Counted from the first letter of the stretch, positions 9,290 through 18,890 are shown. The stretch is DNA of 58,213 nt from Candidatus Methylomirabilis sp. (GCA_020722985.1 DYJU01000004.1:1-58213); one strand, 5' to 3'. Program-made: numbers and translations. The notes: a model not told the origin generated them from the sequence alone.

Positions 9290-10264
9290 ATGGGAAATAT
9301 AATTGAAATTAATGATTTATGCGTAAATTATAGAACTCAAAATCAGGAAAAAATATATGCTTTAAGAAATTTAAAATTAATTATAAAAAAGGGAGAAACA
9401 GTTGCTATAGTTGGCGAATCAGGCTGTGGTAAATCAACGCTTGCAATTTCTTTAATAAACCTTTTGCCTGAAAATGCAGAAGTATCTGGTTCTATAAAAA
9501 TAGACGGAAAAGAAATTTTAGATAAAAATAATAAAGAATTGCAGAATGTAAGGGGTGAAAAAATAGGTATGATTTTTCAAGAGCCGGGGGCATCTTTAAA
9601 TCCAATTTTTAGCATAAAAGAACAGATAGAAGAAACTATAAAATTTCATAAGAAAATAAGTGATAAAAAAATATTAAAAGATATGTCTATCAATTTATTA
9701 AGAGAAGTTGGGATAAAGGATGCGGAAAGAATTTACGAATCCTTTCCACATCAATTATCCGGTGGGTTACAGCAAAGGGTAATGATTGCAATTGCTTTAA
9801 GTTTATCGCCAGAAATATTAATTGCTGATGAACCGACAACTTCACTTGATGTAACTGTTCAGGCTCAGATAATAGAACTTTTAAACAAATTAAAAAAACA
9901 GAGAAATCTTACAACCATACTTATTACTCATGATTTACATCTTGCATTAGAATTATCTAAAAGGATTATTGTGATATATGCAGGAGAAGTGGTGGAAGAT
10001 GGATATATAAAATCAGAAAAAGATGCGGAACATCCATATACAAAGGCGCTATTTGAAATTATTCCTGATGTTATAAAAAAAAGAAAAAAATTTAAAATTA
10101 TAAAAGGGGAATTGCCTGATATGAAGAAAATTTATGAAAGATGCAATTTTAGCGATAGATGCAATTTTGTGCATGAAAAATGCAGGGAAATCAGTCTTGA
10201 ATTGGTTAGGGCAGATAAAAATTATGTGAGATGTTTATTTCCATTAAAAGGTAGAAAAAAATGA
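9290..10264 (+). CDS. Dipeptide/oligopeptide ABC ATPase, DppD type
   Basis: A 324-residue ATPase with Walker A GESGCGKST, signature LSGGLQQRV, Walker B ILIADEPTTSLDV and switch histidine ITHDL. The C-terminal oligopeptide-transporter extension is present, with the cysteine set RCNFSDRCNFVHEKC and VRC. In characterised relatives this binds an iron-sulfur cluster. It overlaps the next ATPase gene by four bases (ATGA), so the two are probably co-translated and form a heterodimer. Confidence 0.93.
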   Translation: MGNIIEINDLCVNYRTQNQEKIYALRNLKLIIKKGETVAIVGESGCGKSTLAISLINLLPENAEVSGSIKIDGKEILDKNNKELQNVRGEKIGMIFQEPGASLNPIFSIKEQIEETIKFHKKISDKKILKDMSINLLREVGIKDAERIYESFPHQLSGGLQQRVMIAIALSLSPEILIADEPTTSLDVTVQAQIIELLNKLKKQRNLTTILITHDLHLALELSKRIIVIYAGEVVEDGYIKSEKDAEHPYTKALFEIIPDVIKKRKKFKIIKGELPDMKKIYERCNFSDRCNFVHEKCREISLELVRADKNYVRCLFPLKGRKK

Positions 10265-11043
10265 AAAAAATATTAGAAATAAATAATTTAAAGAAAAATT
10301 TTAGAACAGAAAGAATTTTTTTTGGAAGTAATAAAATTATTAAAGCGGTTGATGATGTTTTTTTTTCAATTAATTCAGGAGAAATTTGTGCTCTTGTTGG
10401 CGAGAGTGGTTCTGGTAAAACAACAATAGCAAGGTGTATTGCAGGGCTTGAAACATTTGACAGTGGTAGTATATTATTTAAAGGGACTCCGCTTATTTTT
10501 AAAACAAAAGAAGAAAGAAGAAAAATTCAATATATATTTCAAGACACATACAATTCGCTAAATCCGAGAATGAGAATAGATGATACTATTTCTGAACCAA
10601 TAAAATATCATTTTGAAATAAAAGGGCAGAAATTAAATGAAGAAGTAAACAAACTGTTAAAAAAGGTTGGATTAAACGAAAGTTTTAGAAAAAAATTTCC
10701 ACATGAATTATCAGGCGGTCAGAGGCAGAGAATTGTAATAGCGCGAGCTCTTTCTTTAAAACCTGAATTAATAATAGCAGATGAACCGGTATCAAATCTT
10801 GACGTGTCTATTCAGGCACAGATATTACAACTTTTTTTAGAACTTAACATAAAGGATAAAATAACTTTTTTATTTATAACGCACGATTTAAGAATAGTTT
10901 ATAATTTAGCGGATTATGTAATTGTGATGAAAGATGGAAAGATTGTAGAACAGGGACAAACTCAAAAAATATACTCAAAACCACAAAGCGATTATACGCA
11001 AAATTTACTTTATTCAATTCCTGCTTCGCCATTTAAAAATTAA
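10261..11043 (+). CDS. Dipeptide/oligopeptide ABC ATPase, DppF type
   Basis: A 260-residue ATPase with Walker A GESGSGKTT, signature LSGGQRQRI, Walker B LIIADEPVSNLDV and ITHDL. It is shorter than most DppF proteins because the C-terminal cysteine extension is absent. The gene ends tail to tail with ffh: the two stop codons lie within an 11-bp overlap and inside a perfect palindrome (11031-11054). Confidence 0.9.
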   Translation: MKKILEINNLKKNFRTERIFFGSNKIIKAVDDVFFSINSGEICALVGESGSGKTTIARCIAGLETFDSGSILFKGTPLIFKTKEERRKIQYIFQDTYNSLNPRMRIDDTISEPIKYHFEIKGQKLNEEVNKLLKKVGLNESFRKKFPHELSGGQRQRIVIARALSLKPELIIADEPVSNLDVSIQAQILQLFLELNIKDKITFLFITHDLRIVYNLADYVIVMKDGKIVEQGQTQKIYSKPQSDYTQNLLYSIPASPFKN

Positions 11044-11054
11044 AATTTTTAAAT
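11031..11054. terminator. AT-only palindrome spanning the stops of dppF and ffh
   Basis: ATTTAAAAAT (11031-11040), a 4-base TAAA loop, and ATTTTTAAAT (11045-11054) form a perfect 10-bp dyad. It carries the stop codons of both convergent genes. A bidirectional terminator role is likely by position, but the stem has no G or C, so it would be weak. Confidence 0.45.
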
Positions 11055-12346
11055 GGATTGAATTTTTCTTTTGCTGATTTTTTAAGAAGTTTTTTCATTT
11101 GATTAAATTGTTTTAAAAGTTTATTTACTTTTTCATAACTTGTGCCACTTCCATGAGCAATCCTCCTTTTTCTACTTTCATTAATAATCTCAGGCATTAC
11201 CCTTTCTTTTTCTGTCATAGAAAGTATAATTGCTTCTGTGTGTTTTATATTTTTTTCATCAATTACGATATTCCCTAAATTGTTGCCACCTGGAATCATT
11301 TTAATTAAATCCTGTAGAGGACCCATACTCTGTAATTGCTTTAACTGTGTCAGGAAATCATCAAAGGTAAAAGAAGCTTTTTTTAGTTTTTCAAATTGTT
11401 TTTTTGTTTCTTCTTCTGAAATTGTTTTCTGGACTTTTTCAACCAGAGAAACAATATCTCCCATACCCAATATTGATGATGCTATCCTGTCGGGATGGAA
11501 AAGGTTTAAATTATTAACTTTTTCACCAGTTCCTATAAATTTTATTGGAACAGATGTAATATATTTCATAGAAAGAGCAGCCCCACCTTTTGCATCGCCA
11601 TCTACCTTTGTAAGAATTATTCCAGTAAGCCCTAATTTTTCATTGAAATTTTTTGCAATATTCACCGCTTCCTGTCCAAGCATAGCATCAGCAACTAAGA
11701 TAATCTCGGAAAATTTTATTTTTTCTTTTAATTTTTTTAAATCATCAAGATTTTCTTCGCTTATATGCAAAGTTCCAGCAGTGTCAAAAATCATTGCATC
11801 GCAAAACTTATCCATGCCAAAATTGTATGCATTTTCAGCAGTTTTTAAAAAGTTATCATCATTTTCAGTATAAAATAAAAAATTATTTTTATCTGCAAGA
11901 TTTTTAAGTTGTTCCCTTGCAGCAGGTCTTTTAGTATCAAGGGCAATAAGTAATATTTTTTCAGATATTTTTTCGGTTTTTAAATAAACTCCGATTTTTG
12001 CAGCTGTTGTTGTTTTGCCTGATCCTTGCAGACCGACAAGCAGAATGGTTAAAGGTTTTTCTTTTTTTAAACCGGAGTTTTTATCACCTAAAAAAGAAAT
12101 GAGTTCATCATGGATAATTTTGATAAATTGTTGTTCGGAAGTTAAAGATTTTAAAACAATCTGTCCTAAAGATTTTTGTTTTACCCTTTCTATGAATTCT
12201 TTTGCGACTTTATAATTTACATCTGCTTCTAAAAAAGTCATTCTTATATCATGTAAGACTTCTTCTATATTTTTTTCAGTTATGATTCCTTGACCTGTTA
12301 TTTTTTTGATTAAATTATTTATTTTAGCAGATATTGTTTCGAACAT
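11033..12346 (-). CDS. ffh: Signal recognition particle protein Ffh (SRP54)
   Basis: The GTPase of the signal recognition particle binds 4.5S RNA and targets nascent membrane proteins to FtsY. The 437-residue protein has the N domain; the G domain has P-loop GLQGSGKTTTAAKIG, DTKRPAAREQL, DTAGTLH and TKVDGDAKGG. The M domain carries the RNA-binding helix ESRKRRIAHGSGTSYEKVNKLLKQF. It follows rpe by three bases on the minus strand and forms one operon with rpe and the PASTA gene. Confidence 0.96.
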   Translation of the reverse strand: MFETISAKINNLIKKITGQGIITEKNIEEVLHDIRMTFLEADVNYKVAKEFIERVKQKSLGQIVLKSLTSEQQFIKIIHDELISFLGDKNSGLKKEKPLTILLVGLQGSGKTTTAAKIGVYLKTEKISEKILLIALDTKRPAAREQLKNLADKNNFLFYTENDDNFLKTAENAYNFGMDKFCDAMIFDTAGTLHISEENLDDLKKLKEKIKFSEIILVADAMLGQEAVNIAKNFNEKLGLTGIILTKVDGDAKGGAALSMKYITSVPIKFIGTGEKVNNLNLFHPDRIASSILGMGDIVSLVEKVQKTISEEETKKQFEKLKKASFTFDDFLTQLKQLQSMGPLQDLIKMIPGGNNLGNIVIDEKNIKHTEAIILSMTEKERVMPEIINESRKRRIAHGSGTSYEKVNKLLKQFNQMKKLLKKSAKEKFNPFKNFNF

Positions 12347-12349
12347 ATT

Positions 12350-13006
12350 CTATTTCTTATATGAATTATAAAGTTTTCTTATAACTTTTGAAGGATTATT
12401 TGATTTAAAAATTGCACTTCCAGAAACAAGTATATCAACTCCAGCGCCTATGGCAAGAGGGGCTGTTTCTGGATTAATACCACCATCTATTGATATTAAA
12501 AAATTATATTTTCTTTTAAACTGGTTTAAAAATTTAACCTTTTTTAATACTTCTGGTATAAATTTTTGTCCACCAAAACCAGGTTCTACACTCATTATTA
12601 GTATCAAGTCCAAAAATTTTATATATTTTACTATTTTATTTACAGGAGTTTTTGGTTTAATTGAAATTCCTGTTTTTATTTTTTTTGATTTTATTTTTTT
12701 TAATACTGAAATAATATTTTTTGTCGCTTCAAAATGTATTGTTATGTAATCAGAACCAGCATTTATAAATTCATTTATATATTTTTCCGGATTTTTTATC
12801 ATTAAGTGAACATCAAATGGCAAAGATGTTAATTTTCTTATTTGAGAAATAAATTTTGGACCAAAAGTTAAATTTGGAACAAAATTTCCATCCATAACAT
12901 CAAAGTGAATAAAATCGATCTTTGATTTTTCTAACAATTTTATTGTTTTTTTTATTTCTGTGAAATCTGAATCTAAAATTGAAGGAGAAACCATTATTTT
13001 TTTCAT
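12350..13006 (-). CDS. rpe: Ribulose-phosphate 3-epimerase
   Basis: A 218-residue TIM barrel that interconverts ribulose 5-phosphate and xylulose 5-phosphate in the pentose phosphate pathway. Recognisable motifs are the N-terminal VSPSILDSDF, the metal-binding FDVMDGNFVPNLTFGP (His/Asp), PFDVHLMI, SVEPGFGGQKF and the phosphate-binding SIDGGINPETAPLAIGAG followed by VSGSAIF. It is closely spaced between the PASTA gene and ffh on the minus strand. Confidence 0.96.
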   Translation of the reverse strand: MKKIMVSPSILDSDFTEIKKTIKLLEKSKIDFIHFDVMDGNFVPNLTFGPKFISQIRKLTSLPFDVHLMIKNPEKYINEFINAGSDYITIHFEATKNIISVLKKIKSKKIKTGISIKPKTPVNKIVKYIKFLDLILIMSVEPGFGGQKFIPEVLKKVKFLNQFKRKYNFLISIDGGINPETAPLAIGAGVDILVSGSAIFKSNNPSKVIRKLYNSYKK

Positions 13007-13017
13007 TTTTTTTACCT

Positions 13018-13965
13018 TTATTTTACTTTGAATTCAAATTCTTTTATTAATTCATTACCCATAAAAACCTGGACATATGCATCTCCGATTACACGTGCAT
13101 TTAAAGCCAATGTTTTCTGTGGTTCTAAAACATCGTTATATATAGTTTCACTTCCTGCTAAACTAAAGACATTTATTTTAATTAATTTAGGAACATTTGA
13201 TTCTGTAGAAGTATATACTATTTTTATTGATCTGTTTTTTAATGAAATATCTGATGTTTTTTTTGTTGCAGTTAAAATAATCTGGGTTTCATCATTAATT
13301 TTATAACCAAAAGGCGGTTCTTGATTTATTATTGTGCCAGAGTCAAGAGTTTCATTATCTTCTATTATTAGTTTGCTCAGGAAAATTTTTTTGGACGATA
13401 AAATTTTATATACTTTAAAAATATTTTTATTGATAAAATCAGGCATTAAAAAATTTTGTTTTTTTTCACCCGAACTTTTTAAATAATTAATTCTTGACTT
13501 AAACGGAACTTGAACACCAGATGGTGGATATTGGGCAATAATAAAATTTTCTTTATAAATAGGGGATGAAGCCACAGTTTCGGTTCCATCTTCTAAATCA
13601 TTATTTTTTATTTCAACCATTGCTTTTGATTTTAATATATTTGTAATATTTACGACTGTGATTAATTTTGAACCTTTACTTAAAATAACATAAACTGTCC
13701 TGCCTTTTTTTATTTTTGTTTTAGGTTTTAAATTCTGAGTAATAATCTGACCTTTTTCATAAACGTTACTATAAATTTCATCTTCTATTTTTAATTCAAG
13801 TCCTAATTTTGAGCAGGTTTTCTGGGCATTTTCTAATGTGATACCAGTAAAATCTGGCACTGTTATTGTGCTTAAAGAAAAAACAAGTTTCATAACAAAT
13901 AAAGCAGTTATAACAGAAATAAATAAGCCAAGTATGAGTAATTTTATTATAAATGACTTTTTCAT
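13018..13965 (-). CDS. Membrane-anchored PASTA-domain protein
   Basis: A 315-residue protein with a short cytoplasmic N-terminus, one membrane span (about residues 8-30) and an extracytoplasmic tail of PASTA modules. The first module starts VPDFTGITLENAQKTCSKLG and ends IKKGRTVYVILSKG. A second, divergent one follows (about 95-165). A third starts MPDFINKNIFKVYKIL and carries GTIINQEPPFG. The last 60 residues form an unassigned beta-rich tail. There is no kinase or transpeptidase domain, so this is a stand-alone PASTA protein. It may sense peptidoglycan fragments, but that is inference. It is the first gene of the PASTA-rpe-ffh operon. Confidence 0.75.
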   Translation of the reverse strand: MKKSFIIKLLILGLFISVITALFVMKLVFSLSTITVPDFTGITLENAQKTCSKLGLELKIEDEIYSNVYEKGQIITQNLKPKTKIKKGRTVYVILSKGSKLITVVNITNILKSKAMVEIKNNDLEDGTETVASSPIYKENFIIAQYPPSGVQVPFKSRINYLKSSGEKKQNFLMPDFINKNIFKVYKILSSKKIFLSKLIIEDNETLDSGTIINQEPPFGYKINDETQIILTATKKTSDISLKNRSIKIVYTSTESNVPKLIKINVFSLAGSETIYNDVLEPQKTLALNARVIGDAYVQVFMGNELIKEFEFKVK

Positions 13966-14091
13966 AAAAATACCTTTCTTCTTAATTTAAAACATTTTAT
14001 TATTATAATGAATTAACTACTTTTTGCAAGTGTGTTTTTTATTGCATTTTATTTTTTTAATTGTAAAATAAATCAAAAAATGAGGGACAAA

Positions 14092-14730
14092 ATGAATTTA
14101 TTTTTAAAAATAAGAGATAAAATAAAAAAAGTATTACAAAATGGAAAAAATTCACATAACTGGGAACACACAGAAAGAGTATATAATTTAGCTTTAAAAA
14201 TTGCTAAAAAAGAAAAGGCTGATATAGAAATAGTAAAATATGCCGCAATACTACATGATATAAAAAGGACAGAAGAAGATAGAAAAAATGGAAAAATTTG
14301 CCATGCAAAAGAAGGTGCAAAAAAGGCATATATGTTGTTAAAAAAGCATGGACTATCCAGAGAAAAAATAAAAAAAATTGTTCATTGTATTGAAACTCAT
14401 AGGTTTCGTGGAAATAAAAAGCCAGAAACAAAAGAAGCAAAAGTTTTATTTGATGCAGATAAACTGGATTCGATAGGCGCAGTGGGTATAGGAAGGGCAT
14501 TTTTATTTGCAGGAGAGGTTGGTGCTAAACTACATAATAAAGGTATTGAAATAAAAAAAACCAAACCTTATACGGAAGAAGATACAGCATACAGGGAATA
14601 TGTGGTTAAATTAAGAAAAATAAAAAATAAAATGCAGACAAAAACAGGGAAAAAAATGGCTATTAAAAGGCATAAATTTATGGTTGAATTTTTTAAAAGA
14701 TTGAACAAAGAAGTAAAGGGAATTGTATGA
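14092..14730 (+). CDS. HD-domain phosphohydrolase
   Basis: The protein has about 212 residues. An HD superfamily metal site is visible as HNWEHTERVY, AAILHDIKRTEED (the HD pair) and FDADKLDSIGAVGIGRAF (the distal Asp). It resembles uncharacterised YedJ-like HD hydrolases; the substrate is unknown. The frame is open from an ATG at 14032, but I prefer 14092. There GAGGG sits five bases upstream, and the extra N-terminus would be a poor hydrophobic leader. It overlaps the next gene by four bases, so it is part of a three-gene unit with two TPM proteins. Confidence 0.75.
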   Translation: MNLFLKIRDKIKKVLQNGKNSHNWEHTERVYNLALKIAKKEKADIEIVKYAAILHDIKRTEEDRKNGKICHAKEGAKKAYMLLKKHGLSREKIKKIVHCIETHRFRGNKKPETKEAKVLFDADKLDSIGAVGIGRAFLFAGEVGAKLHNKGIEIKKTKPYTEEDTAYREYVVKLRKIKNKMQTKTGKKMAIKRHKFMVEFFKRLNKEVKGIV

Positions 14731-15158
14731 GATTAAAAGAATTTTTAAAAGATGAAGAAATAACTTTATTAAATAGCACAATAAAAAGTATTGAGAAAAG
14801 AACAAAAAGTAAAATAAGAATTTATATAACTGAAAAAATAGGTAGATATGAACTAAAAAAGGCAAGAGAAATTTTTGTTAGTTTAAATTTAAGAAATGAA
14901 TTAAAAAATAATGTTATTTTTATCATTTCTCTTAAGGATAAAAAAATTGGTATTTTGGGAGATGATGGGATTGCTGAAAAAGTAAATGAGGGTTTCTGGC
15001 TAAATACAGTTAATGCAGTGGCTGAAAAATTTAAGTCTCATGAATTTGCAATAGGGCTTATCGGAGGTATAAATTTAGTGGCGGAGAAAGTAATTGAATT
15101 TTTCCCTGACGAAAAAGAAGAAAATTCTTTAGAACAGATTATTTTTTACGAAAAATGA
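14727..15158 (+). CDS. TPM-domain protein, soluble
   Basis: A 143-residue protein with no signal peptide. The pattern 'RTKSKIRIYITEKIG', 'NNVIFIISLKDKKIGILGDDGIAEKV' and 'AIGLIGGINLVAEKVIEFFP' matches the TPM (TLP18.3/Psb32/MOLO-1) fold. Its function in bacteria is mostly unknown; some members are phosphatases or membrane-complex assembly helpers. It is joined by ATGA overlaps to both the HD gene upstream and a second TPM protein downstream. Confidence 0.75.
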   Translation: MRLKEFLKDEEITLLNSTIKSIEKRTKSKIRIYITEKIGRYELKKAREIFVSLNLRNELKNNVIFIISLKDKKIGILGDDGIAEKVNEGFWLNTVNAVAEKFKSHEFAIGLIGGINLVAEKVIEFFPDEKEENSLEQIIFYEK

Positions 15159-15787
15159 AAAAAATAAAAGTTATACTTTTTTTTATTGTGTTTGTTAAAG
15201 TTTTATTATATGCGCAAATTTTTAATATTGATGATAATTATATTTATGATTTTGCGAAAATTTTAAAAGAGACCGATAGAAAATCATTAAATGAATTGTT
15301 GATAAAATATAATAAAATAACCGGAATTAAATTTAAAATAATTATAATTAATTCGTTAAAAGATTATACAGATGAAGATATTGTTTTTGAAAATTTTATA
15401 AGAAATATATTTAATTCAATAAAAACAGACAGACAGAATACAATTTTGTTTGCTATTACAATAAAGGACAGGAAATTATATTATGAAAGTGGGACACAGA
15501 TTAATGAGTCTTTAACATCTTTGTTATCCAGCATAATAGATAATAAAATAATACCATATTTTAAAAATGAAGAATATGCTCGTGGTATATATGATGGTGT
15601 CAGGGTTTTTATAAGGAAGACAGAAAAAAGACAAGAAAATAATATAAAGATTCCTGCGGAAATATTTTATCTATTGATGAGTTTTTTAATAGTATTTGCA
15701 GGATTATTTTTAATAGCGAAAAGGAAAAAGAGAAAAGTAAAAATAATTGAAGAATTTGGCAAAGGTGCGTTTACAGAGTGGAAATAG
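15155..15787 (+). CDS. TPM-domain protein, membrane-anchored and secreted
   Basis: A 210-residue protein. An N-terminal signal (KVILFFIVFVKVLLYAQ) is followed by a TPM domain (about 22-155) with DNYIYDFAKILKETDRKSLNELL near its start and NTILFAITIKDRKLYYESG in the core. The C-terminal span IFYLLMSFLIVFAGLFLIA precedes a basic tail KRKKRKVK. The domain would therefore face the periplasm or exterior. With the preceding soluble TPM protein, the pair would put one TPM domain on each side of the membrane. Confidence 0.75.
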   Translation: MKKIKVILFFIVFVKVLLYAQIFNIDDNYIYDFAKILKETDRKSLNELLIKYNKITGIKFKIIIINSLKDYTDEDIVFENFIRNIFNSIKTDRQNTILFAITIKDRKLYYESGTQINESLTSLLSSIIDNKIIPYFKNEEYARGIYDGVRVFIRKTEKRQENNIKIPAEIFYLLMSFLIVFAGLFLIAKRKKRKVKIIEEFGKGAFTEWK

Positions 15788-15982
15788 CAAAAACCTTGCG
15801 TCCATGTCCATTGCCGAATGAAAAAAATTTGTGATTTATAAAATAAGATTAAAAATATTAAATTTCTAAAAATAAATTATTTTTTATCTTTACTTTATCT
15901 TATAAAAAATATATAATAAAAAAAAATGGGAGCAATGTAATAACTTAAAAAATTAATAAAATAATATCAGGGTTTTATACTT

Positions 15983-18442
15983 ATGAAGGAAAAAATTATT
16001 TTAAAAAAAACAGAAAATGAAAGAGTTTTTTTAGAAAAAATACTGAATAAATTGTATAAGATAAGTTTTATTACAAAATTTGATGAAAGAAAAACGCTTG
16101 AGAGAATCTTTAAATTAATCGGTAAGTCATTTAATTTTTCCAGGGTTTCATATAATGCATACAGAGAATCTTATCATGAGTGCATTGTGGAATGGAAAGA
16201 TAAAGGGATAAAATCAAGTTTAAATTATAAATTGCCAGATAAAATTGTAAAATATTTTTTTAATAAATCAATTAAAGTTTTTTATATAGATAAAATAACT
16301 AAAAATATTTCAAGAAAGATAAAAGATAAAAAAACAAAAAATTTAATAAAAGATTTTTTATCTGAATTAGATATTGATACATTAATATTCATTCCAGTAA
16401 ATTATAAAGATAAAACCCTGGGTTCAATTACCTTTGATATATGTAAATCACAAAAGGTAAAACCTTTATATACCGATGCTAAAAAAAGGATATTATTAAA
16501 AACTGTTAAATTACTATCCAATATTATTAAATTTTATGACATGCAAAGTAAATTAAAAGAAAATGAAAGAAAATACAGGGAAATTTTTCAAAACACAAAT
16601 GATATAGTTTTAGTAAATGAAATAAAAAAAGATGGGAAAGCAGGTTATTTTATAGAAGCAAATAAAAAAGCAATTGAATTATTAAAATACAACAAAAATG
16701 AATTATTTAAAAAAAGACCACAGGATATTGTGACGCCTGCTTTTCTTGTAGATTTTCCGAGAATAGGCAAAGCACTTGCAACCAAAAGACACTGTATATA
16801 TGAAACTGAAATTTTAGATAAATATGGCAAGAATATAAAAGTGGAGATTAATACACGTTCGTTTTATTTAGAGAATAAAAAAGTAGCCCTTTCCATAATA
16901 AGAGATATAACAAAAAGGAAAGAAGCAGAAGAGTTATTAAAAGAATATCAGAGATTACACAATATTCTTATTAATCAGATTGGACAGATAATTTATGATT
17001 ATAATGTAAAGACAGGAAAAATTTTATGGGCTGGTGCAGTTGATAAGATATTGGGAACGCATGTAGAAGAATTTAATAAAAGAGTTGATATTAAAAAATG
17101 GGAAGAAATGATACATCCAGATGATAGAAAAAGAGCAGTTGAATTATTGGAAGTAGCATTTAAAAATAGGGGAAAATATGTTGCAGAATATAGATTTTTA
17201 CATAAAAAAGGATATTATATATACGTAGAAGATGAAGGAATATTTCTAACAGATAAAAATAATAAAGTATATAGAATGTTAGGTGTAATGAGAAATGTTG
17301 ATGATAAAGTAAAATCACAAATACTTTTAAAAGAATCAGAGGAAAAGTTTAAAACATTTTCAGAACAGGCTTCATATGGTATTCTTATAAATCAAGATAA
17401 TAAAATAAAATATGCAAATAAATCTATATCTGATATTTTAGAAGTAAAATTAGAAGATTTATATAAATTTAAAAATAAGGATTTTATTGATATGGTTCAT
17501 CCAGATGAGAAAAGGATGGCTATGATTTATATGGGAGAAGCTGCTGAATTTAAAAGTGATAAGATATATAATGTTCAGATAAGAATAGTAACAGGAAATG
17601 GTAAAATAAAATATATAGATATGAATTTTAAGCAAATTATATGCGAGGGGAAAAAAGCAAATTTAATAACAGTTGTTGATATAACAAAACAAAAAGAAAT
17701 AGAAGAAAAATTAAAAATGATAATAAAAGAATTAGAAAGAGCAAATACAGAACTTGAGCAATTTGCATATATTGCATCACATGATTTACAGGAACCGTTA
17801 AGAATGATATCAAGTTATGTTCAACTTTTGGAGAGAAGATATAAAAATCAATTAGATAAAGATGCGGATGATTTTATAAAATACATAGTTGAAGGGACAA
17901 ATAGAATGCAGCAGTTAATTAAAGCACTTTTAGATTATTCAAGAATTGGCAGGATAACCGGAGGATTTGAATTAATAAATACTATAGAAATTATAAAAAA
18001 AGTAATAGCAGATATTTCTTATTTAATTAAAGAAAAAAACGCTCAGATAATATATGATAATTTGCCAGAAATGTGGGGGGATAAGGTTTTAATAGAACAG
18101 GTTTTTCAAAATTTAATATTAAATGCTTTAATATTTTCAAAAAAAGAAGAACCGCTTGTTATTGTTATTTCAGCCAGGCGAAGTAAAAACGAAATAACTT
18201 TTTCTGTAAAGGATAACGGAATTGGCATCAGTAAAGAATATCTGGATAAGATATTTGAATTATTTAAAAGGTTGCATACAAAAGATGAATATCCTGGAAC
18301 AGGGATAGGGCTTGCTATATGCAAAAAAATTATTGAACTCCATAATGGAAAAATATGGGTTGAATCAGAGCCGGCAAAAGGTTCAACTTTTTATTTTAAT
18401 ATACCGGTAAAAAGCAAAATAAAAGGAGATAAAAATGAATAG
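15983..18442 (+). CDS. Multi-sensor histidine kinase (GAF-like, three PAS, HisKA, HATPase)
   Basis: An 819-residue cytosolic sensor kinase with no membrane span. A GAF-like region covers about residues 20-190. Three PAS domains lie at about 200-310, 325-445 and 455-570; the second contains the PAS/PAC WEEMIHPDDRKRAVELL. The phosphoacceptor helix is ASHDLQEPLRMISSYVQLLERR with His600. The ATPase domain has N box NLILNALIFS, G1 DNGIGISKEYLDKIF and G2 GTGIGLAICKKII. The SHDLQEPL form is the phytochrome-like type that usually pairs with small CheY-like regulators. Such a regulator is the next gene, overlapping it by eight bases. Confidence 0.92.
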   Translation: MKEKIILKKTENERVFLEKILNKLYKISFITKFDERKTLERIFKLIGKSFNFSRVSYNAYRESYHECIVEWKDKGIKSSLNYKLPDKIVKYFFNKSIKVFYIDKITKNISRKIKDKKTKNLIKDFLSELDIDTLIFIPVNYKDKTLGSITFDICKSQKVKPLYTDAKKRILLKTVKLLSNIIKFYDMQSKLKENERKYREIFQNTNDIVLVNEIKKDGKAGYFIEANKKAIELLKYNKNELFKKRPQDIVTPAFLVDFPRIGKALATKRHCIYETEILDKYGKNIKVEINTRSFYLENKKVALSIIRDITKRKEAEELLKEYQRLHNILINQIGQIIYDYNVKTGKILWAGAVDKILGTHVEEFNKRVDIKKWEEMIHPDDRKRAVELLEVAFKNRGKYVAEYRFLHKKGYYIYVEDEGIFLTDKNNKVYRMLGVMRNVDDKVKSQILLKESEEKFKTFSEQASYGILINQDNKIKYANKSISDILEVKLEDLYKFKNKDFIDMVHPDEKRMAMIYMGEAAEFKSDKIYNVQIRIVTGNGKIKYIDMNFKQIICEGKKANLITVVDITKQKEIEEKLKMIIKELERANTELEQFAYIASHDLQEPLRMISSYVQLLERRYKNQLDKDADDFIKYIVEGTNRMQQLIKALLDYSRIGRITGGFELINTIEIIKKVIADISYLIKEKNAQIIYDNLPEMWGDKVLIEQVFQNLILNALIFSKKEEPLVIVISARRSKNEITFSVKDNGIGISKEYLDKIFELFKRLHTKDEYPGTGIGLAICKKIIELHNGKIWVESEPAKGSTFYFNIPVKSKIKGDKNE

Positions 18443-18881
18443 TATAATAGATAAAAGAATTTTTGAAATATTGCTTGTAGAAGATAACCAGGCAGATGTA
18501 AGATTGATAAAAGAAGTATTAAAAGATTTTGTGATAGAAAAAAATATTACTGTCCTTACAGATGGAGAACAGGTTAGTGAATATCTATTGAGAAAAAATG
18601 AATTTTTTAATAGAAAAATGCCGGATATTATTTTGCTTGATTTAAATATTCCTAAAAAAGATGGTTTTGAAGTTTTAAAAGAAATAAAAGGATCAGAAGA
18701 ATTTAAGGATATTCCAGTAATAATTATTTCTTCATCTGAGGCAGAAGAAAGTGTGATAAAGGCATATAAATCAGGTGCCAATTGTTATATTGTAAAACCA
18801 TTGCGTCTTGATGAATTTATTAGAGTAATAAGGGGAATTGAAGAATTTTGGTTAAATACAGTAAGATTACAAAAAAAATAA
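18435..18881 (+). CDS. CheY/Rcp1-like single-domain response regulator
   Basis: A 148-residue receiver domain only. Acidic pair VEDNQAD, phosphoacceptor Asp69 in LLDLNIPKKDG, the Ser/Thr site IIISSSEAEE and the conserved lysine in YIVKPLRLDEF are all present. Sequence style and gene order match Rcp1-type regulators encoded next to phytochrome-like kinases. There is no output domain, so it probably relays phosphate or acts through protein contacts. It is translationally coupled to the upstream kinase. Confidence 0.9.
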   Translation: MNSIIDKRIFEILLVEDNQADVRLIKEVLKDFVIEKNITVLTDGEQVSEYLLRKNEFFNRKMPDIILLDLNIPKKDGFEVLKEIKGSEEFKDIPVIIISSSEAEESVIKAYKSGANCYIVKPLRLDEFIRVIRGIEEFWLNTVRLQKK

Positions 18882-18890
18882 AGGCAAAAT

